From: Halomonas organivorans
Lineage (GTDB): Bacteria; Pseudomonadota; Gammaproteobacteria; Pseudomonadales; Halomonadaceae
Direction of reading: 5' to 3'
Length of the DNA stretch: 64,000 nucleotides
Assembly (NCBI RefSeq): GCF_014192055.1
Contig: NZ_JACHXM010000020.1
Location: 1-64,000, forward strand
Made by a program: the position numbers and the translations under genes
Shown: piece by piece, positions 27,101 through 36,059 of the stretch
Position numbering within the stretch: position 1 is the first letter of the stretch
Layout of the letters: each line of letters begins with the position of its first letter
Notes under the pieces: model-generated
Databases searched by the model: none
What the model was told of the DNA's origin: nothing
What the model saw: the letters and a program-made list of their open reading frames with translations, nothing else

Positions 27101-27220
27101 ATGTTGCAGGCATATGACGACTTGGTGGACGAGGTCCGGAGTCTGCCCTCCATCGAGGCGGCTTACTTTGTCCACACCCACTTCCCCTCCGAGATATCCA
27201 CCCGCGATTCGATGGGCAGC
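27101..27220 (+). other. Possible gene fragment
   Basis: From the ATG at 27101 the frame reads LQAYDDLVDEVRSLPSIEAA and then YFVHTHFPSEISTRDSM before it runs into the antisense of the AraC gene. The composition looks protein-like, unlike the sequence upstream, and could be a remnant of an unknown gene. I recognise no family and there is no clear ribosome site. Confidence 0.2.
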
Positions 27221-27223
27221 CCG

Positions 27224-28049
27224 TCAGGGCGCGCCGGTAACGGCGCCCTGGCGGCGTTCCTCGCTGGGCGAGTGGCCGGTACGGCGGCGGAAGGCCCGCG
27301 AAAAGGTCGAGACGTCGGCGAAGCCCAGGTCGAGGGCGATCTCGCCGACCGGTCGTGTGGTCTGGCATAGCCAGTAGCGGGCCCACTGCAGGCGGCGCGT
27401 GAGCACGTACTGCTGTGGTGTGACGCCGAACTGGCGCTGGCAGAGCAGGTGCAGCTGGCTTTGGCCGAGGTGCATGGCCTCGGCCAGCGCCTGGTTGCCC
27501 GGCGGCAGGTCCAGGCGTTCGTCGATGAAGGCGTCCAGGGCCGCGGCGGGCAGGCGTTCGCGCCGCCGGGCGCCCGGGTCCTCCTCGCCGAGCAGCTGGC
27601 TGAACTGGCTGACGAACAGCAGCGCCAGCTGGTGGTTGATCAGCGCCGCCTGCTGTGGCGTGTGCCGGCCGCGCAGCTGGGCGGTGGCGTAGTCGACCAT
27701 CGGCATCAGCGTCGGCGGCAGGGTGAGCGCCCGCGGCTCGGCGAACAGCGATTCGCGCAGCGTCAGCTCGCAGCTCTGCTCCAGGGCGGCCAGGCAGGGA
27801 TCGTCGCGGTCGAGGTCGATCACCAGCACTTCGCTGTCGTCGCCGCGCCCCAGGTAGCGGTGCGTCTCGCCGACCGGCAGGATCGCCGACCGGCAGGATC
27901 GCCGCCCGGCCCAGCGCCAGGCGCTCGCTGCCGCGGCTGAACTCGTAGTCCATGGCGCCGCGCCAGCCCAGCATCAGTTGGGGGTAATCGTGGCAGTGCT
28001 CGCCGGAGCTGCGGGCGATGCGATTGCAGTGAGCCTGGGTCTGTGACAT
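27224..28049 (-). pseudogene. AraC family regulator, frameshifted by a 16-bp duplication
   Basis: Two frames together encode an AraC-type activator. Residues 1 to about 57 (from the ATG at 28049, after AGGGGGACGAA) form a cupin-like sensor start (SGEHCHDYPQLMLGWRGAMD). Then the frame shifts at a tandem 16-bp repeat (27868-27899). The rest, ending at 27224, has the double helix-turn-helix (AEAMHLGQSQLHLLCQRQFG, IALDLGFADVSTFSRAFRRR). Removing one repeat copy joins the frames as ILPVG-ETHRYLGRGDDSEVLV, giving a normal protein of about 269 residues. It is divergent from the ornithine-cyclodeaminase-like gene and was probably its regulator. It may be a recent pseudogene, a slipped-strand variant or a sequencing error. 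Confidence 0.85.
27868..27899. repeat. 16-bp tandem duplication inside the AraC gene
   Basis: CGCCGACCGGCAGGAT occurs twice back to back and continues with CGCCG. Because 16 is not a multiple of three, the second copy shifts the reading frame. Confidence 0.95.
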
Positions 28050-28168
28050 TTCGTCCCCCTCGGGACCGGCGTAGTGCGGAGCCTGGAACAACGCTTGCGT
28101 AGGCAGGGCCAAGAGCCCGAGACGGGGGCCCCATAGACTGCCCTGGGCACCGTTGAAAAGAGGCTGAC

Positions 28169-29125
28169 ATGTATCTCGACGCCGAACAAGTTACCACCAG
28201 CCTGCCCTGGGGCGCGCTGGTGGAAGCGCTGGACGATATCTTCACCCGTACCGTGCATTCGCCGGTGCGCCATCATCATCACCTGCACGTGCCGGGCGAT
28301 CCGGACGCCACCCTGCTGCTGATGCCGGCCTGGATCGAGGGCCGATACCTCGGCGTCAAGCAGGTCAACGTCTTTCCCGGCAACAGCGGCCGCGGACAGC
28401 CGGGCCTCACCGGCCACTACCTGCTGAGCTGCGCGCGCACCGGACACCACCTGGCCCAGTTCGAGGCCAACGAGCTGACCGCCCGGCGCACCGCGGCGGC
28501 ATCGGCCCTGGCCGCGCGCTACCTGTCCCGCGAGGACAGCCGCGAGTTGCTGATGGTAGGGGCGGGGCGCATGGGCCGCCGGCTGATTCCGGCACACCGC
28601 GCCGTGCGTTCCATCGAACGGGTACGCATCTGGGACATCCACGAGGCCGGCGCAAAGGCACTGGCCGCGGAGCTGCGCGACGAGGGCCTGGATGCCCAGG
28701 CGGTGCCGGCGGATGGCCTGGCCGAGGCCGCCGGGCGGGCCGACATCATCAGCTGCGCCACCCTGAGCCCCGAGCCGCTGATCCACGGCGAGTGGCTGAC
28801 GCCGGGCACCCACCTGGACCTGGTGGGCAGCTTCACGCCCTTCATGCGCGAGGCGGACGACGAGGTGATGCGCCGCGGCGCAGTGTTCGTCGACACCCGC
28901 GAGGGCGCGCTGAGCGAGACCGGCGACCTGATCGACCCGATCGCCAGCGGCGTGATCGGCGAGGGCGACATCCTCGCCGACTTCCGCGACCTGTGCGGCG
29001 GGCGCCACCCGGGCCGTACGGCGCTGGCCGATGCCGAGCGTGCGATCACCGTCTTCAAGTCGGTGGGCGCCTCGGTGGAGGACCTGGCCGCCGCCATCCT
29101 GGCCTATGAGCGCTGCCGCGACTGA
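28169..29125 (+). CDS. Ornithine cyclodeaminase/mu-crystallin family protein
   Basis: The 318-residue protein has the family's N-terminal dimer region and a Rossmann domain with the nucleotide loop MVGAGRMGRR (about residues 128-137). KQVNVFPGN is the conserved substrate-side segment. Members act as ornithine cyclodeaminase, as ketimine reductases (delta1-pyrroline-2-carboxylate or piperideine-2-carboxylate reductase) or as alanine dehydrogenase. Next to a DadA-like dehydrogenase and PutA, a reductase making L-proline from delta1-pyrroline-2-carboxylate is the most coherent role, but this is inferred. It is the first gene of a run of three and is divergent from the broken AraC gene. Confidence 0.85.
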   Translation: MYLDAEQVTTSLPWGALVEALDDIFTRTVHSPVRHHHHLHVPGDPDATLLLMPAWIEGRYLGVKQVNVFPGNSGRGQPGLTGHYLLSCARTGHHLAQFEANELTARRTAAASALAARYLSREDSRELLMVGAGRMGRRLIPAHRAVRSIERVRIWDIHEAGAKALAAELRDEGLDAQAVPADGLAEAAGRADIISCATLSPEPLIHGEWLTPGTHLDLVGSFTPFMREADDEVMRRGAVFVDTREGALSETGDLIDPIASGVIGEGDILADFRDLCGGRHPGRTALADAERAITVFKSVGASVEDLAAAILAYERCRD

Positions 29126-29207
29126 CCCGTCTCTTCGCCTCCTGCGACACGATGACAACGACAAAGACAACGAAGGGCGGGCCCGTCCCGCCCGGGGAGC
29201 CTTCAAG

Positions 29208-30662
29208 ATGCAAGACTATTCGACCCCGGCCATCCCGGTGCCGCGCTTGCCGCTGGCGCTGATCCCGGTGGTGCTGACCATCGCCCTGCTGGGCGTGCAG
29301 ATCTTCTACTACGACGACTTCACTCCGCACATTCCGCTGGCCATCGGCTTCGGCATCACCGCCCTGGTCGGCTGGCTGCAAGGCTATCGCTGGAAGGACA
29401 TCGAGTCCGGTGCCTTCCAGGTGCTGCACGTGGCGATGCCTTCCATCGCCACCCTGATCATCGTCGGCATGCTGGTGGGCACCTGGATCGCCAGCGGCAC
29501 CGTGCCGATGCTGATCTACCTGGGCCTGGAGATGATCGATCCGAGCTGGTTCCTGGCCGCGGCCATGCTGATGTGCTCGATGGTATCGCTGTCGATCGGC
29601 TCCTCCTGGACCACCGTCGGCACCGTGGGCCTTGCGCTGATGGGCATCGGCGACGCCTTCGGCGTGCCGCTCTACTGGACCGCCGGCGCGGTGGTCTCAG
29701 GCGCCTTCTTCGGCGACAAGATCTCGCCGCTCTCCGACACCACCAACCTGTCGCCGGCGGTCACCGAGACCAACATCTTCGACCATATCCGCAACATGAT
29801 GCCCACCACCGTGCCAGCGATGCTGATCGCGCTGGCGGTGTATGCCGTGGTCGGCGGGGCCGACGGCGGCGGCGGGTCCGACACCCTGACGCGCATCGAC
29901 GCCATCAAGCAGGGCCTGGCCGACAACTTCGTGATGGGCCCCTGGCAGCTGCTGCCGCTGGTGGTGGTCATCGGCCTGGCGTTCTTCAAGGTGGCGCCGA
30001 TTCCGGCGCTGTTCACCGGGGTGATGCTGGGGGGCGGCGTGGCCATCCTCACCCAGGGCGCGAGCGTGCACGATGCCCTGACCTTCGCCCACAGCGGCTT
30101 CAGCGTCGCCACCGGCAGCGAGACCCTGGACAGCCTGCTCAACCGCGGCGGCGTGACCTCGATGACCTGGGTGGTGACGCTGATGATGTTCGCCCTGGCC
30201 TACGGCGGCGCGCTCGAGCGCACCCGCTGCCTGGAGGCCATCGTCGGCGCCATCATGAAGCGCCTCAAGGGCTTTCGCGGGCTGCAGACCAGCGCCATCC
30301 TGACCTCCATCGCCACCAACGTGGTGTCCGGCGACGTCTATCTGTCGATCGCCCTGCCGGGGCGCATGTACAAGCCGGCCTACGATGAGCTGGGCTATTC
30401 GCGCCTCAACCTGTCCCGGGCCATCGAGGAGGGCGGCACCCTGGTCTCGCCGCTGGTGCCCTGGAACGCGGGCGGCGCCTTCGTGATCGGTGCCCTGGGG
30501 CTGACCGTGAGCGCCGGCGACTTCAGCGCCCTGCTGTACATCCCGCTGGCTTTCGCCTGCTGGCTGTCGCCGCTGTTCGGCATTCTCTACGCTCAGCTCG
30601 GCTGGTTCTCCCGGCGCGCCGAGCCCGGGCAGGCCACGGCCGCGGCGGGGGAGCGGGCATGA
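29208..30662 (+). CDS. NhaC family Na+/H+ antiporter-type transporter
   Basis: The 484-residue membrane protein has about 11-12 helices and the NhaC family block SSWTTVGTVGLALMGIGDAF followed by FFGDKISPLSDTTNLSP. NhaC relatives exchange Na+ for H+, and some couple this to organic acids (malate/lactate). Its place between two amino-acid enzymes suggests it may carry their substrate or a product. The ATG at 29208 follows GGGGAGCCTTCAAG. Its TGA overlaps the ATG of the FAD dehydrogenase gene. Confidence 0.88.
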   Translation: MQDYSTPAIPVPRLPLALIPVVLTIALLGVQIFYYDDFTPHIPLAIGFGITALVGWLQGYRWKDIESGAFQVLHVAMPSIATLIIVGMLVGTWIASGTVPMLIYLGLEMIDPSWFLAAAMLMCSMVSLSIGSSWTTVGTVGLALMGIGDAFGVPLYWTAGAVVSGAFFGDKISPLSDTTNLSPAVTETNIFDHIRNMMPTTVPAMLIALAVYAVVGGADGGGGSDTLTRIDAIKQGLADNFVMGPWQLLPLVVVIGLAFFKVAPIPALFTGVMLGGGVAILTQGASVHDALTFAHSGFSVATGSETLDSLLNRGGVTSMTWVVTLMMFALAYGGALERTRCLEAIVGAIMKRLKGFRGLQTSAILTSIATNVVSGDVYLSIALPGRMYKPAYDELGYSRLNLSRAIEEGGTLVSPLVPWNAGGAFVIGALGLTVSAGDFSALLYIPLAFACWLSPLFGILYAQLGWFSRRAEPGQATAAAGERA

Positions 30663-31942
30663 GCCGCATCGCGGTGATCGGCGCCGGGGTGGTCGGCATG
30701 ACCGTCGCCCTGGCCCTGCAGCGCCGTGGGCATGCGGTCAGCGTGTTCGATTCCAAGGGGCCGGGGGAGGGCGCCTCCTACGGCAACGCCGGCTTCCTGG
30801 CCACCGAGCTGATCGATCCGCTGGCCAGCCCGGCGAGCCTGCGCCAGGCGCCGCGGCTGTGGCTCGATCCCCACAGCGCCCTGGCGCTGCCGGCCCGCTA
30901 CCTGCCGCGGCTGGCTCCCTGGCTGGCACGCTTCCTGGCCGCCGCTCGGCCGGGTCAGGTGGAACGCGGGCGCCGGGCCCTGGCGTCCCTGAACGGCGCC
31001 GCGGTGGACGCCTGGCGGCGCTGCCTGGCCGACATCGGCGCCGAGCACGAGCTGGTGGCCTCGGGCTACCTGCAGGTGTGGGCCTCCCCGCGTGGGCGCG
31101 CCGACGCCCGGGCTCGGATGGACGCTCTTCGCCGCTGGGGGCATGAGGTGGAATGGCTCGAGGCGGCCGAGCTTCGCGCCCTCGAGCCGGGGCTCTCTGG
31201 CAAGCTCAGCCACGGCCTTCATTTTCCCGGTGCTCATCAGGTGCGCGATCCATATGCCCTGGTGCGCCGGCTGGCCGAGGCCTTCGAGGCCCGCGGCGGC
31301 GAGCTGCATCGGACCGGGGTGAATCGACTGGCGCCCCAGGGCGATGGCGTGCGGCTGCACACCGACGACGGCGTGCGGGACGCCGAGCGCGCGGTGGTCG
31401 CCGCCGGTGCCTGGAGCCATCGCCTGGCGGCCGGGCTCGGCCTGACGATCCCGCTGGAGACCGAGCGCGGGTACCACCTGACGCTGCCCGGGCACGGCCA
31501 GGCGCTGCGTCGGCCGGTGGGCTCGGCGGAGCGCCGCTGCGTGCTGACCCCCATGAGCTGCGGGCTGCGCATCGTCGGCTTCACCGAGCTCGGGGGCCTG
31601 GCGCTACCGCCCCGGGCGCGCCGCTATGCTTCGCTTCGCCGGCATGCCGAGGCGCTGCTGCACGATCCCGCCGGGCTCGGCGAGGGCGCCGAGGAGTGGA
31701 TGGGCTTTCGCCCGACGCTGCCGGATTCGCTGCCGGTGATCGACGTCCACCCGGACCATCCTTCGGTGGCCTTCGCCTTCGGCCACCAGCACCTTGGGCT
31801 GACCCAGGCGGCGATCACCGCCGAGCTGCTGGCCGCCCGCCTGGCCGGCGAGCCCCCGGTCCTCGACCTCGCGCCCTTCCGGGTGACGCGCTTCGCGGGG
31901 CGCAGGAGCGCGCCGCGCGAAGCCTGCCGCGGGAGAGCCTGA
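30659..31942 (+). CDS. DadA/LhpB-like FAD-dependent D-amino acid dehydrogenase
   Basis: The 427-residue flavoprotein of the DAO family starts with the dinucleotide loop VIGAGVVGMTVALALQRRGH. It has SYGNAGFLATE near the flavin, ETERGYHL in the middle and a C-terminal GHQHLGLTQA flavin-contact region. This set is shared by D-amino-acid dehydrogenases and D-hydroxyproline dehydrogenases. It would oxidise a D-amino or cyclic D-imino acid to the imine and pass electrons to the respiratory chain. It overlaps the transporter gene by four bases, and putA follows after 151 bp. Confidence 0.85.
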   Translation: MSRIAVIGAGVVGMTVALALQRRGHAVSVFDSKGPGEGASYGNAGFLATELIDPLASPASLRQAPRLWLDPHSALALPARYLPRLAPWLARFLAAARPGQVERGRRALASLNGAAVDAWRRCLADIGAEHELVASGYLQVWASPRGRADARARMDALRRWGHEVEWLEAAELRALEPGLSGKLSHGLHFPGAHQVRDPYALVRRLAEAFEARGGELHRTGVNRLAPQGDGVRLHTDDGVRDAERAVVAAGAWSHRLAAGLGLTIPLETERGYHLTLPGHGQALRRPVGSAERRCVLTPMSCGLRIVGFTELGGLALPPRARRYASLRRHAEALLHDPAGLGEGAEEWMGFRPTLPDSLPVIDVHPDHPSVAFAFGHQHLGLTQAAITAELLAARLAGEPPVLDLAPFRVTRFAGRRSAPREACRGRA

Positions 31943-32093
31943 AGGCGCCGCCGCGGCCGCACGCCATCGTTGGTGACCTCGCCGGGCACAACCCGCGCTC
32001 GGGCGCCTACGCTAGATGAGTGACTTTCGACAACGACGACGCCATCCGAGCCTTAACATCGGCGATGCGCTGCGCGTCGCTAGGAGATCGACC

Positions 32094-35000
32094 ATGAACG
32101 AAGCCAATCTTCATTCGCACGATGCCGTGAGCGAGACGCGCTCGCGCATCCGCGCCCACTACAACGTCGACGAGGCGGAGGTGCTGCGCGGGCTGGTCGA
32201 GCGCATCGAGCTCACGCAGGAACAGCGTCGCCAGGTGGCCGAGGCCGGGGCCAACTACGTGACGCGGGTGCGCAAGGAGACCTCGCCCAGCATGATGGAG
32301 GCGTTCCTGGCCGAATACGGCCTCTCCACCGCCGAGGGCGTCGGCCTGATGTGCCTGGCCGAGGCGCTGCTGCGGGTGCCCGACGCCGAGACCATCGACG
32401 ATCTCATTCACGACAAGATCGAGCCTTCCGACTGGGGCGCCCACCTGGGCAAGTCGTCGTCGTCGATGGTCAACGCCTCGACCTGGGCGCTGATGCTGAC
32501 CGGCAACGTGCTGGAAAAGGATCCCAAGGGCCCGGTGCGCGCGCTGCGCGGGCTGGTGCGTCGGATGGGCGAGCCGGTGGTACGCACCGCGGTGGGCCGG
32601 TCGATGAAGATCCTCGGCCGCCAGTTCGTGCTCGGCCAGACCATCGAGGAGGGCATGAAGAACGCCCGCGAGCTCGAGAAGCAGGGCTACACCTACTCCT
32701 ACGACATGCTGGGCGAGGCGGCGCGCACCGACGACGACGCGCTGCGCTACCACCAGGCCTATGCCCAGGCGATCGCCGCCATCGCCAAACAGGCCAAGGG
32801 CGACGTGCGCGGCAGCCCCGGCATCTCGGTGAAGCTCTCGGCGCTGCACCCGCGCTACGAGTACACCCACCGCGAGACGGTGATGCGCGACCTGGTGCCA
32901 CGGGCCCGGGAACTGGTCCGCCAGGCCGCCAAGGCCAACATCGGCTTCAACATCGACGCCGAGGAGCAGGACCGGCTGGACCTGTCGCTGGACGTCATCG
33001 AGGCGCTGCTGGCGGACCCCGAGCTGGCCGGCTGGGACGGCTTCGGCATCGTTGTGCAGGCCTACGGGCGGCGCGCCGCGCCGGTGATCGAGGCGCTCTA
33101 CGAGATGGCCGAGCGCCACGACCGCAAGATCATGGTGCGGCTGGTGAAGGGCGCCTACTGGGACACCGAGATCAAGCTGGCCCAGGAGATGGGCGTCGAG
33201 ACCTTCCCGGTGTTCACCCGCAAGGTCAACACCGACGTCAGCTACATGGCCTGCGCGCGCATGCTGCTCGAGCGGCGCGACCGCATCTACCCGCAGTTCG
33301 CCACCCATAACGCCCACACCTGCGCGGCGGTGGCCGCGATGGCCGGCGACGACAAGGACAGCTATGAGTTCCAGCGCCTGCATGGCATGGGCGAATCGCT
33401 GCATCATATCGTCAAGCAGTCGGAGGGCACCCACTGCCGCATCTACGCTCCGGTCGGCGCCCACCGCGACCTGCTGGCCTACCTGGTGCGCCGCCTGCTG
33501 GAGAACGGTGCCAACTCTTCCTTCGTCAACCAGGTGGTGGACACCTCGATTCCCGCCAGCGAGGTAGCGAAGGACCCGGTGGCCGGATTCGAGCGCCTGG
33601 GCGACGCCATCGCCAATCCGTCGATTCGCCGTCCCGGCGAGCTGTTCGCCCCCGAGCGCAAGAACTCCCGCGGCTACCGGATAAACGAGCCGGCCTCGAT
33701 CCTGCCGCTGCTGTCGGCGCGCGAGGCGTTCGCCGACGCCACCTGGACCGCGGCGCCGATGCTGGTCGGCGGTCCCGCGCCCCAGGGCACGGCGCGGGAT
33801 GCGCTGTCGCCGGCCGACGCTTCGCGGGTGGTCGGCCAGGTGTTCGAGGCGACCGCCGAGGAAGTGGCGGCGGCGCTGGACGCCGCCGAGGACGGCTACC
33901 GCGACTGGTCCGCCCGGCCGGCGGCCGAGCGTGCCGAGGTACTGCGTCGCACCGCCGACCTTTATGAGGAACACATGGCCGAGCTGACGGTGATCGCCAC
34001 CCGCGAGGCCGGCAAGATGATCCTCGACGGCATCGCCGAGGTGCGCGAGGCGGTGGACTTCCTGCGCTACTACGCCTGCGAGTGCGAGCGGCTGGAGGCC
34101 GAGGAGCCGGGCGAGGCGCGCGGCGTCTTCGTGTGCATCAGCCCCTGGAACTTCCCGCTGGCCATCTTCACCGGCCAGATCGCCGCGGCGCTGTCGGCGG
34201 GCAACGCGGTGCTCGCCAAGCCCGCCGAGCAGACGCCGCTGATTGCCGCCCGCGCCGTCGAGCTGATGCGCGAGGCCGGGCTGCCGGAGGCGGCGCTGCA
34301 GCTGCTGCCCGGCGACGGCCCCACCGTGGGCGGGCCGCTGACCAGCGACCCGCGCATCGCCGGGGTCTGCTTCACCGGCTCGACCGAGGTGGCGCAGCTC
34401 ATCCACCGGGCCCTGGCCAAGAATGCCGGCCCGGAGGCGACGCTGATCGCCGAGACCGGCGGGCTCAACGCCATGATCGTGGACTCGAGCGCGCTGACCG
34501 AGCAGGCGGTGCGCGACATCCTGATCTCGTCCTTCCAGTCGGCCGGCCAGCGCTGCTCGGCGCTGCGCATGCTGTACGTGCAGGAGGAGGCGCGCGAGCG
34601 GCTGCTGACGATGCTCGACGGTGCCATGGATGCGCTGTCCATCGGCGACCCCTGGAACACCGACACCGACGTCTCGCCGGTGATCGACGCCGAGGCCCAG
34701 GCCGACATCGCCGGCTACGTGGCGGCGCAGGAAAAAGCCGGCAAGGTGCTCAAGACGCTGCCCGCCCCGGACGGCGGCACCTTCGTCACCCCGGCGGTGG
34801 TCGAGGTCGGCGGCATCGAGGACCTGGAGCGCGAGATCTTCGGCCCGGTGCTGCACGTGGCCACCTTCAAGGCGCGCGATATCGACAAGGTGGTCGATGC
34901 GATCAACGCCAAGGGCTACGGGCTGACCTTCGGCCTGCACACCCGCATCGACGACCGCGTGCAGCAGATCGTCGAGCGGGTCCATGTCGGCAACATCTAC

Positions 35001-35759
35001 GTCAACCGCAACCAGATCGGCGCCATCGTCGGCTCGCAGCCCTTCGGCGGCGAGGGGCTGTCGGGCACCGGCCCCAAGGCCGGCGGCCCGCTCTACGTGC
35101 CGCGCTTCCGGCGCACCGCCGCCGTCGAGCAGCTTGACGCGCCCCAGGGCGAGGCCGTGTCCCTCGACGCGCTCCAGGCGGCGCTCGACGGCCTCGACGC
35201 GCGCAACTGGGCGGCGCGGCCCGACCGGGTCGAGGTGCTGCGACGCGCGCTCTCCGGGCGCCGCGGCGTGATCCGCAAGGCACTCGCCGAGACCGCGTCC
35301 CTGGATATGACCCCGCAGACGCTGCCGGGGCCGACGGGGGAGAGCAACCGGCTGGCGCAGTACCCCAAGGGGCCAGTGCTGTGCCTGGGGCCGACCCTCG
35401 AGATCGCCATCGCCCAGGCGGCGCAGGCGCTGGGCGCAGGCTGTCCGGCGCTGATCGTCGCCCCCGGCGCGGACGGCGACGTGCGCTCGCTGAGCGCGGC
35501 GGGGGCGCCGGTCGCCGCCCTGGACGGCACCGTGGCCGCCGAGACGCTTACCGCCCTGAAGGGCATCGTGGCCGTGGCCGCCGCCGGGGGCGGCGACTGG
35601 ACGCGGGGGCTGCGCCTCGCGCTCGCCGAGCGCGACGGCCCCATCGTCCAGTTGGAGACCCAGGTCATCGCCCCGACGCGCTACGTGGTGGAGCGCCACC
35701 TGTGCATCGACACCACCGCCGCGGGCGGTAACGCCAGCCTGCTGGCGAGCGCCGAGTAG
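32094..35759 (+). CDS. putA: Bifunctional proline dehydrogenase / P5C dehydrogenase
   Basis: This 1221-residue enzyme oxidises L-proline to glutamate in two steps. The N-terminal half is the FAD proline dehydrogenase barrel (KLSALHPRYEYTHRE, MVRLVKGAYWDTEIK, QFATHNAHT). The second half is an aldehyde dehydrogenase with Glu787 (AETGGLN) and nucleophile Cys821 (SAGQRCSALRM). The last 140 residues are the C-terminal ALDH-like flap of long PutA proteins. There is no N-terminal ribbon-helix-helix domain, so it should not repress its own gene as E. coli PutA does. The ATG at 32094 follows TAGGAGATCGACC. Confidence 0.97.
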   Translation: MNEANLHSHDAVSETRSRIRAHYNVDEAEVLRGLVERIELTQEQRRQVAEAGANYVTRVRKETSPSMMEAFLAEYGLSTAEGVGLMCLAEALLRVPDAETIDDLIHDKIEPSDWGAHLGKSSSSMVNASTWALMLTGNVLEKDPKGPVRALRGLVRRMGEPVVRTAVGRSMKILGRQFVLGQTIEEGMKNARELEKQGYTYSYDMLGEAARTDDDALRYHQAYAQAIAAIAKQAKGDVRGSPGISVKLSALHPRYEYTHRETVMRDLVPRARELVRQAAKANIGFNIDAEEQDRLDLSLDVIEALLADPELAGWDGFGIVVQAYGRRAAPVIEALYEMAERHDRKIMVRLVKGAYWDTEIKLAQEMGVETFPVFTRKVNTDVSYMACARMLLERRDRIYPQFATHNAHTCAAVAAMAGDDKDSYEFQRLHGMGESLHHIVKQSEGTHCRIYAPVGAHRDLLAYLVRRLLENGANSSFVNQVVDTSIPASEVAKDPVAGFERLGDAIANPSIRRPGELFAPERKNSRGYRINEPASILPLLSAREAFADATWTAAPMLVGGPAPQGTARDALSPADASRVVGQVFEATAEEVAAALDAAEDGYRDWSARPAAERAEVLRRTADLYEEHMAELTVIATREAGKMILDGIAEVREAVDFLRYYACECERLEAEEPGEARGVFVCISPWNFPLAIFTGQIAAALSAGNAVLAKPAEQTPLIAARAVELMREAGLPEAALQLLPGDGPTVGGPLTSDPRIAGVCFTGSTEVAQLIHRALAKNAGPEATLIAETGGLNAMIVDSSALTEQAVRDILISSFQSAGQRCSALRMLYVQEEARERLLTMLDGAMDALSIGDPWNTDTDVSPVIDAEAQADIAGYVAAQEKAGKVLKTLPAPDGGTFVTPAVVEVGGIEDLEREIFGPVLHVATFKARDIDKVVDAINAKGYGLTFGLHTRIDDRVQQIVERVHVGNIYVNRNQIGAIVGSQPFGGEGLSGTGPKAGGPLYVPRFRRTAAVEQLDAPQGEAVSLDALQAALDGLDARNWAARPDRVEVLRRALSGRRGVIRKALAETASLDMTPQTLPGPTGESNRLAQYPKGPVLCLGPTLEIAIAQAAQALGAGCPALIVAPGADGDVRSLSAAGAPVAALDGTVAAETLTALKGIVAVAAAGGGDWTRGLRLALAERDGPIVQLETQVIAPTRYVVERHLCIDTTAAGGNASLLASAE

Positions 35760-36059
35760 GCGCCTCGCCTGCTCTCCGACGATCGCCCCGGGACGCGGCA
35801 AGATCCCGGGGCGTCGCCACCCCATCCCGCCTGACGCACCCCCGCCGCGCCCCCTCACGTAACGGCAGCAGCACGGCCCCACGGCCGGGCTCCCTGCTTG
35901 CCGGGCACTCGAGCGTCGCGCCGGACATCCGGCCCTTGAAAGACCGCAGGGGCATCGCCACATTCCCGACGCGGGCCCCCTGTGGCCCCGCCGTGCGGCC
36001 GATCGCCGTCGGTAACGAGTTCGAATCTGAAACCCTTCCGACTGCAAAGGAGGTAGTGG
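35760..36059. other. putA-ectD intergenic region with hairpin
   Basis: A perfect stem-loop (CGCCCCGGGA / TCCCGGGGCG, 35784-35813) follows putA but has no T-run, so it is a weak terminator candidate. The rest holds no gene that I can support; it should contain the ectD promoter. Confidence 0.6.

Noticed and set aside
32007..36047. Very long open frame (about 1346 codons) on the minus strand
   Set aside because: It is antisense to putA, whose motifs and catalytic residues are clear. Its translation is rich in Gly, Arg, His and Gln with no recognisable domain, a typical shadow in high-GC DNA.
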